A DNA stretch of 64,000 nucleotides, from positions 1-64,000 of the forward strand of contig JAEZVA010000097.1 in assembly GCA_023443315.1 (NCBI GenBank), written 5' to 3'. The notes beneath the pieces are model-generated. The model had not been told where the DNA came from. It did not search any database and saw only the letters and a list, made by a program, of their open reading frames with translations. Source of the DNA: Bacillota bacterium (GTDB lineage: Bacteria > Bacillota > Clostridia > Oscillospirales > Ruminococcaceae). Numbering within the stretch: the first letter of the stretch is position 1; each line of letters begins with the position of its first letter. Below are positions 9,310-18,302 of the stretch, piece after piece. Both the position numbers and the translations under genes were made by a program.

Positions 9310-9931
9310 ATTGTTGACCTTACCTTTCCGGCGACCTGCGCCGTAAAAGCACAAAACGCCATGATAAATAAATGGTATGGCTTTGCCGCTGAATAAGCTG
9401 TGCTACCACTACGAATGACCTATGTTTCACTATCGTATTCGCGTTCGTTTATGGGCAAAAGTAAAGTGACGCTTTCTACCCTTTATTATAGGTGGCACAG
9501 TTTGGTATTGCAATGGCAAATCGCAAAATTATGCCTGTGGGGTAATCAGCCACATTTGATATTATGTAAACCAATAATGTGTGCCCCCTTTTTAGTGATT
9601 TAAAAGAAAAGCACGCGTTCTAACCGACCGTTTCACTGCAATTTCGAGGTTAATTTCCACACTGCTTGTAATACTGACAGCATATTTCAATGAAACACAC
9701 AGTAATTGTTAATATTATCTAACATTCTGGCAGCGTTTCCTATGAAGATGCCAAAAGGCAAAAACAGTGTGGTTTTTTGTTATAAGATATGTTATTATGT
9801 TTGAGTAACAACATTGGTTGCATGTAAAAATGAAACCAATCCGATGTATTCTGCACATTCTTTTTACTAAATTTTACTGCTAGCATACGGCACAGTTACA
9901 CACTACTTTGTTGCAGAAAGGAGCGGCACGC
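9310..9931. other. Intergenic region between divergent genes
   Basis: About 620 A+T-rich bases between the epimerase-like gene (-) and the HD-GYP gene (+). It should hold both promoters. I see no recognisable riboswitch, no repeat family and no convincing gene; the short frame at 9400-9603 has no ribosome site or coding character. An imperfect inverted TTGTTA...TAACAA pair at about 9776-9815 could be regulatory. Confidence 0.5.
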
Positions 9932-11002
9932 ATGATTTTCTTGCCGACCTCTCAGGTGAACTGCGGCATGAAGCTTGCCAGGGACCTGCGTATGTACGAC
10001 ACGGCGTACGGTCACTCTGTGTTGCTACGCCGCGGACAAACAATCACCGATGGTGCTCTTAACAGAATAAAAGCCCTTGGCTTTTGCGGGTTATATATCG
10101 ACGACGGTGTTGAGGATGCAGAGGTGCAAAACAACGGATTGCCGGACGAACTGCGCACCGAGTGCATCAGCACGATAAAATCGCTATTTTTAAGCTTTAA
10201 CGGTACATTTGATAAGCAGGTAATGGAGCAGCTAGACCGTTTATCCTCAACGGTAGACTCACTGATTTATGAAATAAAAAACAACGAAGAATTTCTTGTA
10301 AATATTCTTGATTTGAAGATGTTTGATGACTACACCTACCATCATTCGCTCAGTGTTGGTGTGGTGTCTATCTCAATCGGCATCGGGCTTGGGCTGGACG
10401 ATGTGTATCTGCGTCTGGTTGGTTTGGGCGCGATGTTGCACGATATTGGCAAGCTGATGATCCCTGCAAGCATCATCCAAAAGCCCTCGAGCCTTACGGC
10501 GGAGGAGTATGCGATGATGAAGAATCATCCCCAATTCGGCGCGAAGCTTCTGCCTCACCGCTTTGACATCCCCGAGACCATCTTTGACGGGATCTTATCC
10601 CATCACGAACGAATGGACGGCTCGGGCTACCCTGCCGGACTTAAGGAAGACCATATTCCGCTGACGGGACGCATCCTTGCCGTTGCCGATGTATATGACG
10701 CGCTGACCTCCAACCGCCCCTACCGCGCGCCGGGGCTGCCCTCGGAGGCGAGTGAATACATCATGGGCGGCGCAGGAACCTACTTTGACGAGAACGTGGT
10801 AAGCGCGTTTGTAAAGAAGGTCGCCCCCTACCCCGTCGGCACCTGTGTGCGCCTGAGCAACGGTGCGATAGCAGTTGTTACCAAAAACGACGAAAGTGCG
10901 CCGCTAAGACCCACTGTAAGACTGGTACATGGCAACACGGTGATATCACTTGCCGATAAAAAATACTTAAATATTGTGATAAGCGGGCTTGGCTATTCAT
11001 AA
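9932..11002 (+). CDS. HD-GYP domain protein (probable cyclic-di-GMP phosphodiesterase)
   Basis: Probable phosphodiesterase degrading cyclic-di-GMP. The HD metal site is in GAMLHDIGKLMIPASI (around residue 170), and the GYP signature HHERMDGSGYPAGL is at about residue 224, with the family's RILAVADVYDALTSNRPYR after it. The N-terminal 120 residues look like the small DUF3391-like domain often found before HD-GYP, but this is less certain. Start at 9932 with AAAGGAG nine bases upstream. No membrane helix or sensor domain is visible, so it is likely cytoplasmic. It has no obvious operon partner. Confidence 0.92.
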   Translation: MIFLPTSQVNCGMKLARDLRMYDTAYGHSVLLRRGQTITDGALNRIKALGFCGLYIDDGVEDAEVQNNGLPDELRTECISTIKSLFLSFNGTFDKQVMEQLDRLSSTVDSLIYEIKNNEEFLVNILDLKMFDDYTYHHSLSVGVVSISIGIGLGLDDVYLRLVGLGAMLHDIGKLMIPASIIQKPSSLTAEEYAMMKNHPQFGAKLLPHRFDIPETIFDGILSHHERMDGSGYPAGLKEDHIPLTGRILAVADVYDALTSNRPYRAPGLPSEASEYIMGGAGTYFDENVVSAFVKKVAPYPVGTCVRLSNGAIAVVTKNDESAPLRPTVRLVHGNTVISLADKKYLNIVISGLGYS

Positions 11003-11167
11003 GTTTTGAATACGCAGCGGCTACTGTGTCGTTAAATATGTAGATTGCTGGGCGCCTATTCGTAATACATATGCTTTTTTAACGCACTCCGCTTTAAAAC
11101 AGGCAGGGTATGGTGTCCTCCGGCGGTTATCAAGCCCCTATTTAAGTTATATTGAGGAGTGATGGTT

Positions 11168-11932
11168 ATGTGGGAAAGAGCATTTTTAAAGCAGAACGCG
11201 AAGCTTGTTTTGAAGACAAACTATTGGATGGCATTTGCAGTCTCGCTTGTGGCGGGCATCCTTGTCGGCGGTAGTGGAGGCAGTAGCGGTGGCGGTGTCA
11301 GCAGCACTGCGTCAAATCTAAACGGCGGCGATTACAGCGGTCTCGCTTCCCAGCTTGAGAGCGTTATCTCGGCTATTGGTCTTGGCATAATTATTTCTGT
11401 TATTTCCATTGCCGCTCTTATGGGCATTGCGTACTCCGTTTTTGTAGCTAACCCGATCTCAGTAGGTAAAACACGGTACTTTGTTCGCAGCCGTATAGAG
11501 GTGTCTCGCTTTACGCTGCTGTTTTCAAGCTTTCAGAACAACGCGTATTTAGGCGCAGTAAAGACCATGTTTCTTCGAGACGTGTACCTGTTTTTGTGGA
11601 CGCTTCTTTTGATTATACCGGGCATTATCAAGGGCTACGCCTACCGCATGGTGCCATATATCCTAGCCGACAACCCCAACATCGGCGCGGCGCGCGCGAT
11701 AGAGCTGAGCGACCAGATGACCAAGGGTGAAAAGCTTGATATCTTTGTGCTTGACCTTTCGTTCCTTGGCTGGATACTGCTTGGTACACTGGCCTGCGGC
11801 ATTGGCGTGCTGTTTGTTAACCCCTATGTGGAGGCGACAAACGCCGAGCTGTACGCGGCACTGAAGGATAAGGCGTACCGCTACGGTCTGTGCACCCCCG
11901 CCGAGTTAGGCGAAGGGTACACACAGGGGTAA
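11168..11932 (+). CDS. DUF975 family integral membrane protein
   Basis: Multi-pass membrane protein of the DUF975 family, function unknown. After a short cytosolic start (ERAFLKQNAKLVLKTNYW) come a first helix and a flexible Gly/Ser loop (about residues 32-55). Helices near 74-95 and 133-155, and a final pair near 190-215, follow. The family-typical FVRSRIEVSRFTLLFSSF and GIIKGYAYRMVPYILAD stretches are present. The ATG at 11168 fits best with GAGGAG eight bases upstream; a GTG at 11159 and an ATG at 11162 are alternatives. A strong terminator follows. Confidence 0.88.
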   Translation: MWERAFLKQNAKLVLKTNYWMAFAVSLVAGILVGGSGGSSGGGVSSTASNLNGGDYSGLASQLESVISAIGLGIIISVISIAALMGIAYSVFVANPISVGKTRYFVRSRIEVSRFTLLFSSFQNNAYLGAVKTMFLRDVYLFLWTLLLIIPGIIKGYAYRMVPYILADNPNIGAARAIELSDQMTKGEKLDIFVLDLSFLGWILLGTLACGIGVLFVNPYVEATNAELYAALKDKAYRYGLCTPAELGEGYTQG

Positions 11933-11974
11933 GTGTTCCGTTTATTTGACTGATTTAGTTTGTGTAATACACAA

Positions 11975-12012
11975 AGAGCGCCCCGCGAAACAATCGCAGG
12001 GCGCTCTTTTTT
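11975..12012 (+). terminator. Intrinsic terminator after the DUF975 gene
   Basis: 9-bp G+C-rich stem (11975-11983 with 11999-12007) followed by six T residues ending at 12012. It also sits immediately downstream of the 3' end of the minus-strand tRNA gene. Confidence 0.92.
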
Positions 12013-12016
12013 GCTA

Positions 12017-12092
12017 TGGAGCTAGTAGTCGGACTCGAACCGACGACCTGCGCATTACGAATGCGCTGCTCTACCAACTGAGCCATACTAGC
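12017..12092 (-). tRNA. tRNA-Thr (anticodon CGT)
   Basis: A 76-nt cloverleaf read on the minus strand. The acceptor arms GCTAGTA/TACTAGC pair perfectly, the D-arm contains CTCAGTTGGTAGAG, the anticodon stem GCGCA/TGCGC encloses TTCGTAA (anticodon CGT, reading ACG), and the T-arm has GGTTCGAGTCC. The 3' CCA is encoded in the DNA (12017-12019 on the minus strand). No other tRNA is adjacent. Confidence 0.96.
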
Positions 12093-12211
12093 AGCTTTTG
12101 TGCGGGTGCTTTTTAGACCCGCACAAACTATTATATCAATTTTTCAGCTAAGGTCAAGAGGTTTTTCTCGTAAAACGGGCTTTTCTGTACTATATGCAGT
12201 GGTAGCCTGGG

Positions 12212-12670
12212 TTATAGGGTGTTCTGCTGACCCTGCACCATCTTGTACAAAAACGCGACGTGCTCGGCGTGTGTAAAACCGTATTTGCGGTAGAATTCGA
12301 TGGCGGGCATGTAGCGGTTGGTTAGTAAAGTAAAGCCCGCAAGACCCTTTGTGTGGATATAGCCCTCGATGTGCTTGAGCAACGCCTGCCCGCAGCCCTT
12401 GCGCTGGTAAGCGGGGTCGATAAAAAACTCATCCACAAACAGCTCGTCAGCTGTCCACCACGTTTTTTCGTGGCAGAATGCGGCACCCACCATCTGCTGC
12501 CCTTCAAACAGCGCAAAACCGACAAAGCGAGGGTTCTCGACAAATTCGGTTAGATAGCGGTGCGCGGGTTCTGGCGACCACTGCTCGTTCCACGGTGCGC
12601 CGTTGTACGCACGCATGAGCAGGGAGACACTGGCGGGGATATCCTGAGTGGTCAGTTTCTTAATCTCCAT
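12212..12670 (-). CDS. GNAT family N-acetyltransferase
   Basis: Acetyl-CoA-dependent N-acetyltransferase fold, about 152 residues. The acetyl-CoA motif A is visible as LFVDEFFIDPAYQRKGCGQALLKHIE (shown in part, about residues 81-106), and the C-terminal MPAIEFYRKYGFTHAEHV is the usual beta6/alpha4 region. The substrate is unknown. It overlaps the end of the upstream phosphatidyltransferase gene by about 11 bases and is the last gene of the glpK operon. Two adjacent ATG codons (12673 and 12670) are possible starts. Confidence 0.88.
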   Translation of the reverse strand: MEIKKLTTQDIPASVSLLMRAYNGAPWNEQWSPEPAHRYLTEFVENPRFVGFALFEGQQMVGAAFCHEKTWWTADELFVDEFFIDPAYQRKGCGQALLKHIEGYIHTKGLAGFTLLTNRYMPAIEFYRKYGFTHAEHVAFLYKMVQGQQNTL

Positions 12671-13271
12671 CATACTTCTCCTTTATTGACTTACCTCGCT
12701 TTTTAGAACATCGCTTCGATTGTTCGATAATACTCTTGATGTTGCTATCCGGACGCGTTTTGGACAAGAAAATAATCAACAATTCCTCCGCGGCACTGAC
12801 GATACAGATGAACAGCGTCAAAATAACGATCCATCTGTTTTCAACCAAACCGTATAGTGGTAAAGCAGCTATAATAACAAGCCCCGCCGCCTTGTTGAGC
12901 AGGGTATGCAGAAAGATAACAAAGCGGTATCTCGCCACACCCACGCCGATAGAGCCAAACCGCAAAACAAGCACTGCCACCACCGCGGGTGCCGCCTGCA
13001 CAAACGGTTCACTCGCCCAAATCCACCACCCCGCCAGCGCCAGCGCAAACAGAAAGATGTCCGCTATCGAATCAAGCCGTGCGCCCAGACTGCTCTCGGT
13101 CTTAAGTCGACGCGCCACATAGCCATCCAGCGCGTCGGTAAGGGCTGCCGTCAGGTACAGGGCAAAAAACGCCGCTTTGCTGTGCAGATAAAAGAATGCG
13201 ACGACACACAGCAGTATTCTCGCGAGAGTAATCGCATTTGCGGCATGCCTTCCTATCCCCCTCTTGGTCAT
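12660..13271 (-). CDS. CDP-alcohol phosphatidyltransferase family protein
   Basis: Integral membrane enzyme transferring a phosphatidyl group from CDP-diacylglycerol to an alcohol such as glycerol-3-phosphate. The full signature D-x2-D-G-x2-A-R-x9-G-x3-D-x3-D is visible as DALDGYVARR followed by SSLGARLDSIAD at about residues 45-71. Several hydrophobic helices follow and the C-terminus is very basic. The ATG at 13271 overlaps the glpK stop as ATGA, which fixes the start and implies translational coupling. Co-location with glycerol kinase suggests a phosphatidylglycerophosphate-synthase-like use of glycerol-3-phosphate, but PgsA identity is inference. Confidence 0.9.
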   Translation of the reverse strand: MTKRGIGRHAANAITLARILLCVVAFFYLHSKAAFFALYLTAALTDALDGYVARRLKTESSLGARLDSIADIFLFALALAGWWIWASEPFVQAAPAVVAVLVLRFGSIGVGVARYRFVIFLHTLLNKAAGLVIIAALPLYGLVENRWIVILTLFICIVSAAEELLIIFLSKTRPDSNIKSIIEQSKRCSKKRGKSIKEKYDGD

Positions 13272-14764
13272 AGGGGCTGCTCCCACGCCTTGGCTCTTTC
13301 TACCGCACGGCTCCATCCGGCAAGCAGACTACGACGGGTGGCTTCGGCCATATTGGGGGTGTACACGCGGTCGAGTGTCCAATTGTGGCGAATCTCGTCC
13401 ACGTCCCTCCACAGCCCCACGGCAAGCCCCGCAAGGTATGCCGCACCCAGGGCGGTGGTCTCGCGTATCATCGGGCGGCGGATGCTCTTGTTCATGATGT
13501 CCGCCTGAAACTGCATTAAAAAGCTGTTGGCACTTGCCCCGCCGTCTACGCGTAGCTCGGTGATCTCGACGCCGGTATCAGACGAGATTGCATCCACCAG
13601 GTCGCGGGTTTGGTAGGCAATCGACTCAAGCGCCGCACGGATGATGTGGTTGCGCCCGGTTCCGCGGGTAAGCCCCATGATGGCGCCGCGCGCATACATA
13701 TCCCAGTGCGGTGCGCCCATGCCGGTAAACGCGGGGACAACATACACGCCGCCGTTGTCCTGCACCTTGCCCGCGAAGTACTCGCTGTCGGCGGATTCAG
13801 TTATCAGGCGCAGCTCGTCGCGCAGCCATTGGATGACCGCACCGCCCACAAACACGCTGCCCTCTATCGCGTAGCGCACCGTATCGTCCGCGCTGGCGGC
13901 TATGGTAGTTAGCATGCCGTGCTTGCTCTCGTAGGGGGTGTCCCCCGTATTCATCAGCATAAAGCAGCCGGTACCGTAGGTATTCTTTATTCCGCCGCAC
14001 TCAAAACAGGTCTGGCCAAACAACGCCGCCTGCTGGTCGCCCGCAATTCCCGCTATGGGTACGTTGCAGCCCTGCAGGTTTGCATACCCGAACACCCCGC
14101 TGGAGCGGCGCACCTCGGGCAGCATACAGGCGGGGATGTTTAGCTCATCGAGTATCGTTTGATCCCACTGCAGCTCGTGGATATTGTACATCATGGTTCG
14201 GGAAGCGTTGGTGAAGTCGGTGGCGTGCACGGTGCCGCTTGTCAGCTTCCACAGCAGCCATGTATCCACCGTACCGAACAACAGCTCGCCGCGCTGCGCC
14301 CGCGCCCTTGCGTCGGGCACCTCGTTTAACAGCCATGCGAGCTTAGTTGCGCTGAAGTATGCATCGGGCATAAGCCCGGTGCTCTTTTTTATGTACCAGC
14401 CAAGACCTTGTTTCTCCAGATGGGTGCACATCTGCGCCGTGCGACGGCACTGCCATACAATCGCGTTATGAATGGGTCGCCCGGTTGCCTTATCCCACAC
14501 GATGGTGGTTTCGCGCTGATTGGTGATGCCCACTGCCGCAACCTCGCCCGGGTCTATGCCGCTTCTTGCAAGCACCTCGACAAGCACGCTGTACTGCGAG
14601 GAGTAGATCTCCAGCGGGTCGTGCTCTACCCAGCCGGGTTTGGGGTAGTACTGGGTAAACTCCTTTTGCGCCATGTTGATGATGTTTTGCTGTTTGTCAA
14701 ACACAATGGCACGGGAGCTGGTGGTTCCCTGATCAAGTGCAATCACATAGCGTTTTTCCGGCAT
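13268..14764 (-). CDS. glpK: Glycerol kinase
   Basis: FGGY-family kinase phosphorylating glycerol to glycerol-3-phosphate with ATP. The start VIALDQGTTSSRAIVFD is the phosphate-1 motif. QKEFTQYYPKPGWVEHDP, the GITNQRETTIVWD stretch and ITELRVDGGASANSFLMQFQ are GlpK hallmarks. Length 498 is normal. Start ATG at 14764 has GAGGATGAG upstream. It is the first gene of a three-gene minus-strand operon with the phosphatidyltransferase and a GNAT. No GlpF, GlpD or GlpP neighbour is visible, so regulation by those is not supported here. Confidence 0.97.
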   Translation of the reverse strand: MPEKRYVIALDQGTTSSRAIVFDKQQNIINMAQKEFTQYYPKPGWVEHDPLEIYSSQYSVLVEVLARSGIDPGEVAAVGITNQRETTIVWDKATGRPIHNAIVWQCRRTAQMCTHLEKQGLGWYIKKSTGLMPDAYFSATKLAWLLNEVPDARARAQRGELLFGTVDTWLLWKLTSGTVHATDFTNASRTMMYNIHELQWDQTILDELNIPACMLPEVRRSSGVFGYANLQGCNVPIAGIAGDQQAALFGQTCFECGGIKNTYGTGCFMLMNTGDTPYESKHGMLTTIAASADDTVRYAIEGSVFVGGAVIQWLRDELRLITESADSEYFAGKVQDNGGVYVVPAFTGMGAPHWDMYARGAIMGLTRGTGRNHIIRAALESIAYQTRDLVDAISSDTGVEITELRVDGGASANSFLMQFQADIMNKSIRRPMIRETTALGAAYLAGLAVGLWRDVDEIRHNWTLDRVYTPNMAEATRRSLLAGWSRAVERAKAWEQPL

Positions 14765-14901
14765 GGCATTCTCATCCTCCCGCAGAGCTTTGTTACCCTT
14801 ATTATAGCCACTCTCTTACTGTTTCGCAATGTAAAACCGCCGCGAAACAGGCACTACATATTTCGGCGGGCGATGGTGAATCCTAATCCGCAGAGGTGAT
14901 T

Positions 14902-16362
14902 ATGGTGAGCATGATACAAAACACGGAGTCTTTGTGGTCAAGGAGCGTTACGATTTCGCCGCGTGCGCCGCTACACGGCGACATAGAGGCGGATGTCGCC
15001 GTGATTGGCGCGGGACTTGCCGGGGTGTTGACGGCGTATTTCTTGCAGCAAAAAGGGCTGAACACCGTCGTGCTGGAGGCCTCGCGCATTGGCAGCGGTC
15101 AGACCAAAAATAACACGGCAAAGATAACCGCACAGCACGGTCTGATGTACCCCAAGCTGATTAAGGACTTCGGCATGGAAAAGGCAAAGCAATACGCGAT
15201 GGCAAACCAGCGGGCGATTGCGTGGTTTGAAGAGCTCGTAAACAGCCTAAACATCCAGTGCGAGTTTGAGCGGCGTGCAAGCTACCTGTATTCCATAAGC
15301 AATGAACAGGCGTTGCTGGAAGAAACACAGGCAGCAGCCGAGCTTGGGCTGGACGCGCAGTATGTGACGCAGCTTGACCTCCCCATCAAGGTACAGGGTG
15401 CTGTGCGTTTTGCCAATCAAGCGCAGTTTCATCCACTGCGCTTTTTAAAGGCGGTAGCGGACAGACTTACCATATATGAGCAGACACAGGTAACGGATAT
15501 CAAAGAGCACAGTCTATTATGCGAAAACGGCAGTGTACACGCTAAGCATATTGTTATGGCGACACACTACCCGTTCATCAATACACCTGGCTACTACTTT
15601 ATGCGCATGCATCAGGAGCGTTCCTATGCCATCGCCCTTGAAAACGTACCGCTACCTGAAGGGATGTATTACGGCATTGACGCGGGCGCACTTTCATTGC
15701 GCACCAGCGGCAGTACACTGATAGTAGGGGGAGCAAATCACCGCACGGGCGAGGCACATCTCGGCAATCAATACGATCTACTGCGCACCGAGGCAAGGCG
15801 GCTGTATCCTAGCGGCATTGAGATCGCCGCGTGGTCGGCACAGGACTGCATCCCGATTGATGGGGTGCCCTACATCGGAAGGTTCTCTGCAGCAACGCCA
15901 GACCTGTATGTGGCAACCGGCTTTAAAAAGTGGGGCATGACAAGCTCAATGATAGCGGCAAGGCTGCTTAGTGACGCCATCACCGGGCAGGAAAACCCGT
16001 ATGCCGAGGTGTTTTGCCCACAGCGGTTTGTACTCTCTGCCTCGGCAAAACAGCTTGCAACGGAAGGCGTACAGTCGGTTAAGGGGCTTGCGGCAGAGTT
16101 CTTGAGTATGCCCAGTACACATACAAGTGCCCTGCCAAACGGTCACGGTGGCATTGTAGAGTATGAGGGTAACAAGATGGGGGTGTACAAGGACGAAAAC
16201 GGGCAGGTTCACGTGGTGAGTACCCGCTGCCCGCACCTTGGCTGCCAGCTGGAGTTCAACCCCGCCGAGCGAAGCTGGGACTGCCCCTGCCACGGCTCAC
16301 GGTTTGATTACACCGGCAAACTGATTGATAATCCAGCACTGGGAGGGTTAAAGCATGAATAA
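14902..16362 (+). CDS. FAD-dependent oxidoreductase with C-terminal Rieske [2Fe-2S] domain
   Basis: DadA-type FAD oxidoreductase fused to a Rieske ferredoxin domain (YhfW-like architecture), about 486 residues. The FAD motif is ADVAVIGAGLAGVLTAYFLQ (near residue 33), and GVPYIGRFSAATPDLYVATGF is the substrate/FAD region near residue 318. At the C-terminus CPHLGCQLEF and CPCHGSRFDYTGK give the Cys-x-His and Cys-x2-His cluster ligands. The start is uncertain among 14902, 14905 (GTG) and 14911. The last codons overlap the next gene by 8 bases, implying coupled translation with a tocopherol-cyclase-like protein. Confidence 0.92.
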   Translation: MVSMIQNTESLWSRSVTISPRAPLHGDIEADVAVIGAGLAGVLTAYFLQQKGLNTVVLEASRIGSGQTKNNTAKITAQHGLMYPKLIKDFGMEKAKQYAMANQRAIAWFEELVNSLNIQCEFERRASYLYSISNEQALLEETQAAAELGLDAQYVTQLDLPIKVQGAVRFANQAQFHPLRFLKAVADRLTIYEQTQVTDIKEHSLLCENGSVHAKHIVMATHYPFINTPGYYFMRMHQERSYAIALENVPLPEGMYYGIDAGALSLRTSGSTLIVGGANHRTGEAHLGNQYDLLRTEARRLYPSGIEIAAWSAQDCIPIDGVPYIGRFSAATPDLYVATGFKKWGMTSSMIAARLLSDAITGQENPYAEVFCPQRFVLSASAKQLATEGVQSVKGLAAEFLSMPSTHTSALPNGHGGIVEYEGNKMGVYKDENGQVHVVSTRCPHLGCQLEFNPAERSWDCPCHGSRFDYTGKLIDNPALGGLKHE

Positions 16363-17269
16363 GCAGGAGCAGAGACCGTACTTTGAGGGCTGGTATTTTA
16401 AGCATCAGAACGCGGGCAAAACGGTTGCAGTCATCCCGGCAATTCATCGCAGCCAAAGCGGGCAGACGACCGCGTCTATTCAGCTGATATGGGATGATGG
16501 GTCGACAAACGCCACCTATCTGCACAGCCCGATTTTAAAGGTGCGCGAGGGGCTCGGTCTGCGCATAGGCTCCAGCGTATTTACCAATCAGGGGATTGTG
16601 CTAGATATTGACCAAGGGGGGCTTACGGCTGCCGGTGAGATTCGTTATGGCGCGCTAAAACCGCCGCGTGGCGATATTATGGGACCAGTACGGTACATCC
16701 CAAACCTTGAGTGTCGGCACGGTATTATAAGCTATCAACACGAGTTAAGCGGGCATCTTGAAATCGCGGGCGAGACCTTTGACTTTGACGGCGGACGCGG
16801 CTATATTGAGACGGACGCCGGCAGCTCGTTTCCTCAAAAATACGTCTGGACACAGTGCAACAGCTTTGACGGCGAGGAGGTATGCGTGATGGCAAGTGTC
16901 GCCGACATTAGGCTTGCACGTTACACCGTGCGCGGAACACTATGCTGCATCTACTATCACGGCAGGGAGTATCGGCTTGCCACCTATCTGGGTGCGGCAA
17001 TCATAAAATGTACGCCATCCGAGCTGATTGTATCCCAGGGTCGCACCGTTTTGCAGATAAACCGAATCACAGAGTGTCCGAGAGCGCTGAGTGCCCCCGC
17101 AAGCGGAGCCATGACCCGTACGGTACACGAAAGCGTTTCATGCACCGTGCGTTACCGTATGTATCGCGCGGGCAAGCCAGTGTTTGACTTGACGAGCAGC
17201 CACGCTGGGTTTGAGTATGCCACACAGGGGGATTCTCGGGTAACTGAGGAACTAGGTGAGAACGACTAA
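16355..17269 (+). CDS. Tocopherol-cyclase-like family protein
   Basis: Protein of the tocopherol cyclase family (PF14249 type), a beta-rich lipocalin-like fold known in plants and cyanobacteria for closing the chromanol ring. In Bacillota the family exists with unknown function. Seen here: RPYFEGWYFKHQN at the N-terminus, the central ISYQHELSGHLEIAGETFDF, GGRGYIETDAGSSFPQKYVW, and a C-terminal EYATQ. Length 304. The start overlaps the FAD-Rieske gene by 8 bases. A role on a small lipid or quinone-like molecule, together with the redox partner, is inference only. Confidence 0.85.
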   Translation: MNKQEQRPYFEGWYFKHQNAGKTVAVIPAIHRSQSGQTTASIQLIWDDGSTNATYLHSPILKVREGLGLRIGSSVFTNQGIVLDIDQGGLTAAGEIRYGALKPPRGDIMGPVRYIPNLECRHGIISYQHELSGHLEIAGETFDFDGGRGYIETDAGSSFPQKYVWTQCNSFDGEEVCVMASVADIRLARYTVRGTLCCIYYHGREYRLATYLGAAIIKCTPSELIVSQGRTVLQINRITECPRALSAPASGAMTRTVHESVSCTVRYRMYRAGKPVFDLTSSHAGFEYATQGDSRVTEELGEND

Positions 17270-17291
17270 AAGAATTAGCACAAAACAATCA

Positions 17292-17326
17292 CGCCGGTTC
17301 ATAAAACATGGTTTTATGAACCGGCG
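17292..17326. terminator. Hairpin after the tocopherol-cyclase-like gene
   Basis: Perfect 16-bp inverted repeat with a 3-nt loop (17292-17307 and 17311-17326). There is no long T-run, but its position just past the operon end supports a terminator or mRNA-stabilising stem. Confidence 0.75.
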
Positions 17327-17341
17327 ATTTCCGTTTACACG

Positions 17342-17515
17342 TTAACCTTGATTTTTAAATGAGGTTTTAACTTGATCTGGGTTCCCCTCTGCTAAGGCTT
17401 GTAACGTTACAGTTGCCGTTTTGGTGTGATTGCGTACAATTAAACATCCGGCACCTGAGCTATTTATCACACCGGGTACGGAAGCTCCATTCTGGAAAAG
17501 GGTGAATTGGTTTGG
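17342..17515 (-). pseudogene. Remnant of a collagen-like/BclA-type C-terminal domain
   Basis: A short open stretch on the minus strand reads NQFTLFQNGASVPGVINSSG, then RNHTKTATVTLQALAEGN and a final KTSFKNQG before a stop. This resembles the beta-sandwich tail of collagen-like spore or surface glycoproteins of Bacillota (FTLFQNG..VPG...LRN.....VTLQ). A TAG lies just upstream in the same frame, and no collagen GXY repeats or start site are present. It is best seen as a decayed 3' fragment; whether it is a recent loss is unknown. Confidence 0.5.
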
Positions 17516-17634
17516 TTCCCACTAGCTGCTCCAGTACCCTTTGATTGCAGATTACTATTCAAACATTTACCGTGTCGCACTTCTATGATATACTAAGCAA
17601 AACACGCTTTACAATTTAAGGAGTTGCGCCAAAT

Positions 17635-18234
17635 ATGCAAAAAAGTAAAATTTCGAACATCTCAACGGATAATATCGAGGTCCTACAAAGTCTTCCTCAA
17701 GTAGGATTTATGATGGCGGGTTTTAATATTGTGTATTCCATCTGGTATGGGTTTGCTTGGGGTCTTGTAGGATGGATTCTTTTTTCTATTTCTATGCTAT
17801 TATCCATCTATATTTTCATTCGTAGCATTCACAACCTGAATTATTCTAAGCAATTTGATAAAGTGGAAAGCGAAAGTGGAAAAGCTATTGAAAAAAAGAT
17901 GGGTATTTTAAGTGGTATCAGTTACGGATGCCTGTGGGTCGCCGTAATAATTCTCTTAATCTCCCGTCAATACAGGTTCATATTGCCCGCAGTCACCTTT
18001 ATTATTGGGGTGCATTTTATTCCACAAGCGAAAATATTCAACCACAAAATATATTACTATGGCGCAGTTGCGCCTATCGTTTCGTCATTAACCGCCTTTT
18101 ATGTTTGTTTTACCAGTACTGCCTCTTGGTTGGAATCATTCACCATTGCCGGTATCGGCGGCAGCATTGCCGTAATCTGCTTTGGATTCTATGTCCTTAT
18201 ATCTTATCAGAAGATCATATCTAGAGTGAATTGA
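17635..18234 (+). CDS. Multi-pass membrane protein of unknown function
   Basis: Unrecognised 199-residue integral membrane protein. About six hydrophobic segments are visible, beginning with VGFMMAGFNIVYSIWYGFAW and including LWVAVIILLISRQYRFILPA, AVAPIVSSLTAFYVCF and GIGGSIAVICFGFYVLIS. A charged cytoplasmic loop (KQFDKVESESGKAIEKK) separates helices 2 and 3. It might belong to one of the small Bacillota DUF membrane families (DUF7010-like), but I cannot confirm this. The start has AAGGAG nine to ten bases upstream. It is a single gene with a terminator behind it and lower G+C than its neighbours, suggesting acquisition. Confidence 0.75.
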   Translation: MQKSKISNISTDNIEVLQSLPQVGFMMAGFNIVYSIWYGFAWGLVGWILFSISMLLSIYIFIRSIHNLNYSKQFDKVESESGKAIEKKMGILSGISYGCLWVAVIILLISRQYRFILPAVTFIIGVHFIPQAKIFNHKIYYYGAVAPIVSSLTAFYVCFTSTASWLESFTIAGIGGSIAVICFGFYVLISYQKIISRVN

Positions 18235-18266
18235 CAAAAAGCTTGAAGATTTCATATGGAAAAAGA

Positions 18267-18302
18267 TAAATCCGCCGGGTAAACACTTCGGCGGGATTTT
18301 CT
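18267..18302 (+). terminator. Intrinsic terminator after the membrane protein gene
   Basis: A stem of about 10 bp with one bulge (AAATCCGCCG paired with CGGCGGGATTT) followed by TTTTCTT at 18297-18303. Confidence 0.75.

Noticed and set aside
9400..9603. Possible 67-residue gene on the plus strand
   Set aside because: No ribosome site, biased composition and no similarity I recognise.
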